Of a stretch of 5,783 nt of DNA, positions 1 through 5,783 are shown piece by piece. Made by a program: the position numbers and the translations under genes. Source of the stretch: Chitinivibrionales bacterium. Its GTDB lineage: Bacteria; Fibrobacterota; Chitinivibrionia; Chitinivibrionales; JANQEN01. Position 1 is the first letter of the stretch. Each line of letters opens with the position of its first letter. The notes beneath the pieces were generated by a model. It saw nothing but the letters and a program-made list of their open reading frames with translations. It was not told the origin of the DNA and did not search any database. Location: positions 1 through 5,783 of the forward strand of contig JAUVGS010000152.1 of NCBI GenBank assembly GCA_030593665.1, given 5' to 3'.

Positions 1-977
1 TTTTTATCGGGATCAACGAGAAAAATATTTTGTATATTTTTATTTTTTCCGTTATCAATAATAGATGTCGGCCAATCTTGAACTACCCAATTATTATCAT
101 GCGGCAGCACACCTGCCATGCCGAAATCAACCCAGAATATGCCGACATCCTGGCCGGTTTCGCAGATATCCACCAAGTCATCTCCCAGAACCTCTGGTTT
201 CGGATCGAAATCTTGCCACAACTCCTGAATTGAGGGATAGCCGATCTGGTAAATTACCGGATTGGGATGAAATTCATCGGCAAAGGTTTTCATGACACCG
301 AGAAAATCATTCTCATAATTATCAAACCCTTTAACGCCTTCAAATTCATCAAGCCCTTCACAGTCATTGACAAACAAAATATCTCCCCGAAAGGTTTCCG
401 GGAAATGGGTAAGGGTTCTGTTCGGATGTTTCAGGAAAAGTGTATAATCGCTGCCATGAGCCTTGACCCATCCTTCCCACTGTTCAGCAACCGTGTCCGT
501 CACTTTTTTGCCCCATATATTCGTAGAACATTGATACCATTCCACATCAATGCCAAATCCAATAACAGAGGGATGGTGTTTATATCGGCCCAATACCATA
601 TCAATAACTGTCTTGACATCCGCATGACCGGTTTCAACCTGGAGATGCACTTTAATACCGACAGTATCAAAATAACTTAGATAGGCCTCACTTGAATCGC
701 CCTTTTCATAGGATAATTTTTCCTTGGGATAATTCTGATCGTTGGGGAAATACAAATGACACTCATCCGGATCCCAGAAAACCCCGACAGTCCAAATTGC
801 CGTTGGAGTGGTCCCCGGAAAATAGATGTTCATAGTATACAGCGAATGATGCCACCCTTTAGGTTCAGGATAGGGAGAGATTCCATAACGCGAGGTGCGA
901 ATCCCTGATTGGGTGATCTCTCCGGCAGAAAGTATACCCGTCAATAAACAGAATACTAGTGCAATAACATATTTCAT
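1..977 (-). CDS. Secreted glycoside-hydrolase-like (possible TIM-barrel) protein, 3' end beyond window
   Basis: The minus-strand frame is open from ATG at 977 down to base 1 (325 codons), with no stop in the window, so the C-terminus is missing. The start fits a purine-rich stretch just upstream (GGAGG at 995-991 and GGGAAG at 989-984) and an N-terminal signal peptide: MKY, then a hydrophobic run to about residue 16, with likely cleavage near LSAG (residues 16-19). The mature part has no repeats. Short hydrophobic strands ending in acidic or aromatic residues look like the strand ends of a (beta/alpha)8 barrel: KVHLQVETG (109-117), VIGFGIDVEWY (138-148), DILFVNDCEG (199-208), VIYQIGYP (241-248) and GIFWVDFG (279-286). 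Glu115, Asp144/Glu146, Asp205/Glu207 and Asp284 are candidate active-site acids. I do not recognise a specific family; polysaccharide hydrolysis is inferred from fold-like patterning only. The gene is divergent from the PEGA gene. Antisense plus-strand ORFs here are shadows. Confidence 0.85.
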   Translation of the reverse strand, partial: MKYVIALVFCLLTGILSAGEITQSGIRTSRYGISPYPEPKGWHHSLYTMNIYFPGTTPTAIWTVGVFWDPDECHLYFPNDQNYPKEKLSYEKGDSSEAYLSYFDTVGIKVHLQVETGHADVKTVIDMVLGRYKHHPSVIGFGIDVEWYQCSTNIWGKKVTDTVAEQWEGWVKAHGSDYTLFLKHPNRTLTHFPETFRGDILFVNDCEGLDEFEGVKGFDNYENDFLGVMKTFADEFHPNPVIYQIGYPSIQELWQDFDPKPEVLGDDLVDICETGQDVGIFWVDFGMAGVLPHDNNWVVQDWPTSIIDNGKNKNIQNIFLVDPDK

Positions 978-1316
978 AATTTTCTTCCCGCCTCCAATGG
1001 GTGGTTCAACTATAGAACATTCTTTTTTTGAAACAGTCGAGTCCGGTTATTAATAATATACGCAGAATTGACTTATAATGGCTGATTTTCCGTATACCAT
1101 TTTTTTTATTTTTGTAGACCTGTTTGATTATCAATTTAAAGTATCTTAACCATTAAGGCACATATTTACAAAACATTTATTTAAAAGTTAACAATTACCA
1201 ATAAAGATACTCCAAAAAGTGAATACAATCAAATTTTAACCCATTTTGTCTTCGGGACAAGAGACAATTAAACAGTTTTATGACTTTATAGCTTTTCTAA
1301 AAGATATTTACAGATG

Positions 1317-1346
1317 TTGAAAATAAAATCGTTATAATAATATATT
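1317..1346 (+). promoter_or_regulatory. Candidate sigma70-like promoter for the PEGA-FN3 operon
   Basis: TTGAAA at 1317-1322 and TATATT at 1341-1346 are separated by 18 bp and lie about 110 bp upstream of the PEGA gene start. The -10 candidate sits inside an AT-only inverted repeat. In a region this AT-rich, such matches arise easily by chance, and the sigma factor preferences of the host are unknown, so this is only a candidate. Confidence 0.25.
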
Positions 1347-1350
1347 ATAA
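1332..1350. repeat. Perfect AT-only inverted repeat (8-bp arms, 3-nt spacer)
   Basis: The left arm TTATAATA (1332-1339) and the right arm TATTATAA (1343-1350) are exact reverse complements around the spacer ATA. The dyad contains a TATAAT hexamer on each strand (1333-1338 plus, 1349-1344 minus). It could be an operator for a dimeric regulator, an easily melted promoter element, or simply a chance product of extreme AT content. With only A-T pairs and no flanking T-run, it does not resemble an intrinsic terminator. Confidence 0.5.
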
Positions 1351-1455
1351 ATTAGTTTATACATATTAGTATTTCAGTCAAGAGGCATGCCATGGTAAAA
1401 CACAAAACTTCTGTATGCACTGAAAACCGACACTCACCTAACCAGGGTAACTATA

Positions 1456-2778
1456 ATGAAAAAAAGATTACGCAGTTCGTTTAACATTAGTCGGTATTTT
1501 TTTCTCTTCTTTCTGTTATCCCAGAATCTTTTCCCCCAATCCGGGGAAAAGAAAACAGAAGCGACCATTGCAGTATTACCATTGAAAACGATGGAGAAGA
1601 AAACGACGCCTGAAACGCTGGAACTTACCAACTGGGTAATTTTTAAATCCTTTGCTCTGGGAATAAAAAACATTCTCGATTTTGAGGAGACACAGAAAAT
1701 TCTGAAAGCGGATGACCGGCTGGATTTCGAATCATGCTCGTTTGACAGTTGTATCTATGCGGTAGGCGCCCGGCTGCAGGTTGCAAAGATAATCTGGGGA
1801 AATATTGCCTCGGATGATGTCCAGCATACTCTTATTCTTTATCTGGGTGATGTTGCAGAAAAAAAACTGATTAATTCTGTCACGATACAGATCAAAGGTA
1901 CGACCAGGGATATGCAGAACCACCTCACTCCTGCACTGCAGCGTCTCTTTATTAAGAGCGGTACTACTTACGCAAGCAGCGGCACTGATACTCCCCGGGA
2001 ACCCATTCAACCGCCACAGCCTGCGTCAAAACATTCTCAAATAGTAACTATCCAGGTATTAAGCCAACCAACAGGCGCATTGGTGTATATAGACGGAAAA
2101 AAGGTTGGCATCACACCGTATAAAGCAGACTCATTACCTGCCGGATCTCATGATATCACACTCGATCTGTATGGTTATCAGCAGTTTTCAAAAACGTTTA
2201 CCCTCTCCGGCGGTGCGCAGAAAAAATACCTGATAAAACTGTCAAAACGTTTCGGCGGCCTGGCAGTGCTGAGCCATCCCCCGGGCGCCTCGGTTGTGTT
2301 GAACAGTGACACACTGGGGCAGACGCCTTTTTTCAGTGACACATTAAATCCCGGCACCTATACGCTCAATTGCCTGCTGCCGAAATATGTTCCCGTTACC
2401 AGACCGGTGACCATAGTTCGTTCCGTATCCGACACCATCAGCGTGAAGCTGACATCACAGGCCTATATCGATTCTCTGAAACAGGTAAAACACCGGAAGG
2501 GCCGGTTGACACGCAGGATTATCTTTGGGACACTGGCAGCCGGCTTTGCAGGGCTCGGCGTCTATTACAACCGTGAGGTACAACAGGAGCTTGACAAATT
2601 AGATGCCGCGTATGCCAATTATAATCAACCCGGTCTGACGTCATCACAATATAAGAATTATTATAAACCGGTTGAGGAAGCACTCAAAGAGACCGACAGC
2701 CTTAAAGGAAAACGAAATGCTTTCTTTATCATAGGCGGCGCATTTGCTGTGGCCTTTGGCATTTCAATACCGTTCTAA
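1456..2778 (+). CDS. PEGA-domain envelope protein with FlgO/TolB-like N-terminus and C-terminal hydrophobic hairpin
   Basis: This complete gene encodes 440 residues. ATG at 1456 follows AGGG at 1444-1447 and opens a typical export signal (MKKRLRSS, then a Phe/Leu-rich core to about residue 28). Residues about 35-168 begin with TIAVLPL and contain a Cys-x4-Cys pair (C93, C99) followed by VGARLQVAKIIWGNI, a layout I associate with FlgO/TolB N-domain-like envelope proteins. A Pro-rich linker (about 180-196) leads to two PEGA domains: about 197-263 (QPTGALVYIDGKKVGITPY) and about 266-333 (HPPGASVVLNSDTLGQTPF). The C-terminus has two hydrophobic segments (about 355-371 and 422-440) around a charged, probably helical insert, ending in SIPF. 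PEGA domains are beta-sandwich modules of envelope proteins; the exact role here is unknown. The next gene starts 47 bp downstream on the same strand with no terminator between, suggesting co-transcription. Confidence 0.92.
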   Translation: MKKRLRSSFNISRYFFLFFLLSQNLFPQSGEKKTEATIAVLPLKTMEKKTTPETLELTNWVIFKSFALGIKNILDFEETQKILKADDRLDFESCSFDSCIYAVGARLQVAKIIWGNIASDDVQHTLILYLGDVAEKKLINSVTIQIKGTTRDMQNHLTPALQRLFIKSGTTYASSGTDTPREPIQPPQPASKHSQIVTIQVLSQPTGALVYIDGKKVGITPYKADSLPAGSHDITLDLYGYQQFSKTFTLSGGAQKKYLIKLSKRFGGLAVLSHPPGASVVLNSDTLGQTPFFSDTLNPGTYTLNCLLPKYVPVTRPVTIVRSVSDTISVKLTSQAYIDSLKQVKHRKGRLTRRIIFGTLAAGFAGLGVYYNREVQQELDKLDAAYANYNQPGLTSSQYKNYYKPVEEALKETDSLKGKRNAFFIIGGAFAVAFGISIPF

Positions 2779-2813
2779 TAACACCGGATCATTATGTTTT
2801 TACATACATTTCA

Positions 2814-2818
2814 AAGGA
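2814..2818 (+). promoter_or_regulatory. Ribosome binding site that fixes the GTG start of the FN3 lipoprotein
   Basis: AAGGA lies 7 bases before GTG at 2826. No in-frame ATG exists near the lipoprotein signal sequence, and a TTG five codons later (2841) has no comparable site. This supports GTG as the initiator. An ATG at 2794 is out of frame and reaches a stop after 11 codons at 2827-2829. Confidence 0.7.
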
Positions 2819-2825
2819 ACACACC

Positions 2826-5783
2826 GTGAAAATCGAACATTTGAGTAAAAAAAGGTCTTGGCTAATCTTCTGCTGTACAGTGGCGCTTATTTTATCCTGC
2901 GTCAACTATGACGAAGATTCCTATACCCAGTCAAATCCCTGGGACCCCAACGGCAACAATTTTACCAATAACCAGGCACCGAAATATATCGTCACTTCAG
3001 CGGACAGCACTCTCTGGTATGATTATGATTTTTCTGCCGGGCATGGCATTATTAACTTTACCTATTATGCCTATGATCCCAATGAAGAACACGACACCCT
3101 TACCTATACGGTCTATGTCGGACCGTCACCTACCACTCTTGACAGTGTATATCATGGAAGGAAAACAAGTCTTCTGATTGACAGTGTATCCTTTGCACAA
3201 AAGTATTATTATAAAATAACGGCCACTGATCTCTATGACAGTTCGATTACCGCCGGCGGATCGATGACTGCCCCGGCAGGTATGCCGCCATCCAGACCGA
3301 CAGACCTCTATGCATCAATCAGCAACTATTCGTATGTTACGTTACAATGGGACCCCAAATATGACAGCCAGGGGTATCGATTATACCGGTCAAACGAGAT
3401 ACAGGGAGAGTATACTCTTATTCTGGACACAATCCCTCAAAGTACATCCAATTATATCACCTGCCGGGATTATGTCAATGACTATTATCTCCATTATTAT
3501 GTCCTGGCTTCACGCAACCAATATGGGCAAAGCCGTTCAAAACCGGTAGAGGGCCGGATATACTATTCCGGGCTCAAAATGCCTTCAATCAGCTCGGTCT
3601 CAAACAGCACCTACTATGACTCAATAAGAATTTCCTGGTATCCGACGTCCACATCGCAAAACCCGAAATATTACCATCTTTATAGAAGCGATTTAACGTC
3701 ATCAAGCGGTTACTATCACCACGCCACCATACAGCATCCCGGCAATTCATCCACTATTTATTACTACGATACGGTATACAGCAATACACGATGTTTTTAT
3801 AAAATTGCTGTTTTTGACACGCAGGACAGGGGGAGCAGATTAAGCAGTTATAATTCCGGCTATTTTAAAACACTTTCCGCTCCGAGTTCTTTTTATGCAT
3901 CAGACGGTACGTATCACGCGTATATCCTGCTATCCTGGTATAGTGTGACCAAAGCAGCCCAATATTATATCTACCGGTCCACCTCATCTTCAGGGACCTA
4001 TACATTCATAGATTCTACGGATACAACTATCTATAAAGACTCATCCGTCATCGATTCATCTACGTCCTATTACTATTATAAAGCTTCTGCGGTAGACGCC
4101 AACGGAAAGGAAGGCTCCTTCTCGTCCTATAACCGTGGATACCTGAAAGCGTTTTCTTATCCGGTCAACTTTACCGCTTCCAGTTATCTCTATAAGTCCC
4201 GTATTACCCTTTCCTGGGAAAAGATACCTCCGGCAACAGGATTTAATCTCTACCGGTCCACAAGTAACCTCTCATCAGATTATGTGAGAATTGCCGCGGT
4301 CAAAGATACCTTCTATAGTGACACCGCAGTGTCTCCTGACTCAATCTATTATTATAAGATCAGTTCAATCAAAGAGGAGGTTGAAACTTCTCTTTCAGCA
4401 TATATAACAGGACGACTTTTAACCTACCCCGAAAATCTTTCCGGAACCGGGAAGAGCAGCTACAACAGGCTCATCTGGGCAACAATTTCATCATCGTATA
4501 TACAAGGATACGTTATTTACAGATCGCCCGATAATACTACCTACACACCAATTGATTCAGTGACATCCTACTCAACCGGTTATTATAACGACTACAACCC
4601 GGGTTTTTATTTCTACAAGGTTTCCGCCTATTCCAGTTATGAAGAGAGTGATACAGGCCCTGCAATATTCTGTCAGCCTATTCCTGAAGTTCCCGGCAGC
4701 ATCCGGGCAGTTGAACATATCGATTATGTCACAATTTCCTGGACAGCCGCCAACTTCGCCGACCAATATTATATTTATCGCGGCATCATATCCAACAATG
4801 TCACCCGCATCGATTCAACAACCGATACTACGTTTAATGACACACTGACAACATCAACGAAATATTACTATAAAGTAAAGTCAAAAAATGATGGCGGGAC
4901 GAGTGATTACAGCGACAATGTGAAAGCCGGCGCTATCACACGGCCTCCGGAACCATACAATTTCACTGTCTCGGGAAATGTGTACCGTATTGCACTGTAC
5001 TGGACTCAAAACACCAGTGGCTCTTTAGCGGAGGCATTTTTAATCTACCGCTCACTTGACTCTGCAGGTACCTTCTCAAAAATTGACAGCATCACAGGTA
5101 CCTTTTATTATGATACGGTTCCTGACACTGTAACGTATTACTACAAGGTTTCAGGTTATAATCTGGCGGGTGAAGGGAGTAAAACAACAGTAAAAAAGGG
5201 TAAGCGGATACCGCCTTCCTATCCTACAACAATCACCGTGGGCAGTGAGCTATACATGACACACATCCCGGTAACCTGGACTCCAAGCACCGGCGCTGAC
5301 GGCTATACCGTCTATCGCAACACCTCCTCAACCGGTACGTTTACAAGCCTTGCATCAACCACTCAACAAGCATATAATGATTCGACGCCACTGCCTGATA
5401 TCACCTACTATTATAAAATTGCCGCATACAGTATCGTTGGGGAAGGATCAAAAAGCGGGTCGAAATCGGGGAAACTGTTATGGGAATTCCCTTCGCCGCC
5501 AATTTCGGTAACCGCATCACAGGGCGCCAAGGTGGATACCATTACCGTGTCATGGGCGACCTGCCTGAACACCGATGAATACGCCGTGTACCGGGACAGC
5601 GATACCGGTTTCACCAGCCCTGAACTGCGCGTTACAACCACTAGTACTACTTTCCACGATACGGTACAGAGTGATGTTTCCTATGTGTACCGGATAAAGG
5701 CTATCAATCAAATTGGTCAAAGCGTGTTAAGCAGCGCTTATGGTATTGGCTACAGGAAGCCCTCGGCAGCGCCTCTTCCCCCG
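2826..5783 (+). CDS. Long surface lipoprotein with tandem fibronectin type III-like domains, 3' end beyond window
   Basis: The frame is open from GTG 2826 to the right edge: 986 codons with no stop, so the real protein is longer. The N-terminus is a lipoprotein-type signal (KKRSW, a hydrophobic core, then LILSC), giving a probable lipidated Cys25; Leu at -2 is slightly off the strict lipobox, and Cys16/Cys17 precede it. A Ser/Asn-rich linker (about 26-50) leads to a divergent FN3-like domain (about 51-150) with YDPNEEHDTLTYTVYVG and KYYYKITATD. From about residue 154 there are nine related domains with a core Trp (W175, 271, 371, 464, 551, 639, 726, 818, 910), a YxxYRS-like strand about 10-17 residues later, and a YYYK-like strand before the linker. 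No catalytic domain is visible. The likely role is a surface stalk, adhesin or scaffold; the missing C-terminus could carry a functional module. It probably shares a transcript with the PEGA gene. Confidence 0.9.
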   Translation, partial: MKIEHLSKKRSWLIFCCTVALILSCVNYDEDSYTQSNPWDPNGNNFTNNQAPKYIVTSADSTLWYDYDFSAGHGIINFTYYAYDPNEEHDTLTYTVYVGPSPTTLDSVYHGRKTSLLIDSVSFAQKYYYKITATDLYDSSITAGGSMTAPAGMPPSRPTDLYASISNYSYVTLQWDPKYDSQGYRLYRSNEIQGEYTLILDTIPQSTSNYITCRDYVNDYYLHYYVLASRNQYGQSRSKPVEGRIYYSGLKMPSISSVSNSTYYDSIRISWYPTSTSQNPKYYHLYRSDLTSSSGYYHHATIQHPGNSSTIYYYDTVYSNTRCFYKIAVFDTQDRGSRLSSYNSGYFKTLSAPSSFYASDGTYHAYILLSWYSVTKAAQYYIYRSTSSSGTYTFIDSTDTTIYKDSSVIDSSTSYYYYKASAVDANGKEGSFSSYNRGYLKAFSYPVNFTASSYLYKSRITLSWEKIPPATGFNLYRSTSNLSSDYVRIAAVKDTFYSDTAVSPDSIYYYKISSIKEEVETSLSAYITGRLLTYPENLSGTGKSSYNRLIWATISSSYIQGYVIYRSPDNTTYTPIDSVTSYSTGYYNDYNPGFYFYKVSAYSSYEESDTGPAIFCQPIPEVPGSIRAVEHIDYVTISWTAANFADQYYIYRGIISNNVTRIDSTTDTTFNDTLTTSTKYYYKVKSKNDGGTSDYSDNVKAGAITRPPEPYNFTVSGNVYRIALYWTQNTSGSLAEAFLIYRSLDSAGTFSKIDSITGTFYYDTVPDTVTYYYKVSGYNLAGEGSKTTVKKGKRIPPSYPTTITVGSELYMTHIPVTWTPSTGADGYTVYRNTSSTGTFTSLASTTQQAYNDSTPLPDITYYYKIAAYSIVGEGSKSGSKSGKLLWEFPSPPISVTASQGAKVDTITVSWATCLNTDEYAVYRDSDTGFTSPELRVTTTSTTFHDTVQSDVSYVYRIKAINQIGQSVLSSAYGIGYRKPSAAPLPP
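3285..5759 (+). repeat. Nine tandem FN3-like coding repeats
   Basis: Within the lipoprotein, residues about 154-978 form nine consecutive units. The spacing between the core Trp residues is 96, 100, 93, 87, 88, 87, 92 and 92 residues. The consensus I read is: Pro-rich entry, W, then Y-x-[ILV]-YR[S/N/D/G], then [YF]-x-D-[ST], then [ST]-YYYK-[IVA], then a Gly/Ser-rich exit ending in a G-x-x-K/R-like turn. Units 1 and 2 are the most diverged (HYYVLAS and CFYKIAV in place of YYYK). Unit 5 has FYFYKVS and unit 9 has YVYRIKA. DNA identity between units is low apart from short blocks, so the expansion looks old rather than recent. A possible tenth unit begins at the right edge (residues 979-986, Pro-rich). 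Confidence 0.85.

Larger units (their letters stand above)
978..1455. other. AT-rich divergent intergenic region
   Basis: These 478 bp separate two divergently transcribed genes, so they should hold the promoters for both directions. The sequence is strikingly AT-rich compared with the genes, and stops are frequent in all frames. Visible elements are a perfect AT-only inverted repeat at 1332-1350; a short inverted repeat CTTAA-CCA-TTAAG at 1145-1157; a seven-pair hairpin with a TTCGG loop at 1244-1262 (one G-T pair, no following T-run in either direction, so not a convincing terminator); and a GGCATGCC palindrome at 1384-1391. I found no good sigma70-type promoter for the minus-strand gene: TATA-like boxes such as 1060-1055 and 1014-1009 lack matching -35 elements. 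No tRNA, riboswitch or mobile-element end is recognisable. Confidence 0.75.

Noticed and set aside
267..680. A 137-codon plus-strand ORF and smaller ones nearby (30-233, 65-295)
   Set aside because: They lie antisense to a much longer open minus-strand frame with a signal peptide and protein-like motifs; their translations have no recognisable pattern.
1066..1079. TTGACT and TATAAT in the sequence GAATTGACTTATAATG as a promoter
   Set aside because: The two hexamers are essentially adjacent, with no 15-19-bp spacer, so they cannot work together as -35 and -10 elements.
1244..1262. Hairpin with a TTCGG loop as a terminator
   Set aside because: The stem is short and AT-rich with a G-T pair, and it has no T-run after it on either strand; no gene ends nearby.
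1434..2010. Minus-strand ORFs at 1434-1673 and 1732-2010
   Set aside because: They are antisense to the PEGA gene, whose signal peptide and domains are clear.
2719..2778. C-terminal Phe of the PEGA protein as an outer-membrane beta-barrel signal
   Set aside because: The preceding residues are a continuous hydrophobic, Gly/Ala-rich helix-like segment rather than an alternating amphipathic strand, and the protein is not a barrel by sequence.
2794..2829. An 11-codon ORF ending over the GTG start of the lipoprotein gene
   Set aside because: It is very short, has no ribosome binding site of its own that I can see, and contains the AAGGA used by the GTG start.
2908..3549. Plus-strand ORFs at 2908-3177 and 3310-3549
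   Set aside because: They are out-of-frame shadows of the FN3 lipoprotein, which is open throughout and repeats a consistent protein motif.
4572..5641. Minus-strand ORFs at 4572-4766 and 5411-5641, and a plus ORF at 4639-4848
   Set aside because: They overlap the FN3 repeats in other frames and have no start-site or motif support.

Overview
This window shows three protein-coding genes, two of them cut by the window edges, and no RNA genes, insertion sequences or CRISPR arrays that I can see. The layout is divergent. A minus-strand gene for a secreted, possibly TIM-barrel glycoside-hydrolase-like protein runs leftward from 977 and off the left edge with no stop. It is separated by a 478-bp AT-rich spacer from two plus-strand genes that look like an operon: a PEGA-domain envelope protein (1456-2778) and, 47 bp later, a very long GTG-initiated lipoprotein made of tandem fibronectin type III (FN3)-like domains (2826 to beyond 5783). 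The two edge genes account for most of the sequence. I found them by translating the strands directly; both frames are open over their whole visible lengths (325 and 986 codons).

The proteins point to a Gram-negative-type bacterium with a complex envelope. All three have N-terminal export signals, one with a lipoprotein-type cysteine. The PEGA protein combines an N-terminal FlgO/TolB-like domain, two PEGA domains and a C-terminal pair of hydrophobic segments. The FN3 units carry a recurrent 'YxxYRS ... YYYK' signature. From memory, such proteins are common in the Fibrobacterota/Chitinispirillia and related FCB-type or candidate phyla. That taxonomic guess is an inference with low confidence; the sequence has no phylogenetic marker.

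Region by region: 1-977 minus is the secreted GH-like protein. 978-1455 is noncoding and very AT-rich, with a perfect AT-only inverted repeat at 1332-1350, a possible plus-strand sigma70-like promoter overlapping it, and a possible 30-codon leader ORF at 1392-1484. 1456-2778 is the PEGA protein. 2779-2825 is a short spacer with the ribosome binding site of the next gene and no terminator hairpin. 2826-5783 is the FN3-array lipoprotein, with a divergent first domain, nine recognisable repeats of about 87-100 residues, and the start of what may be a tenth.

A plausible joint picture, by inference only, is an envelope or surface module: a secreted carbohydrate-active-like protein, an envelope protein with PEGA domains that could contact peptidoglycan or other envelope partners, and a long surface-anchored FN3 stalk. 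Nothing in the sequence proves the three act together, and I do not see a clear new defence or mobile system here.
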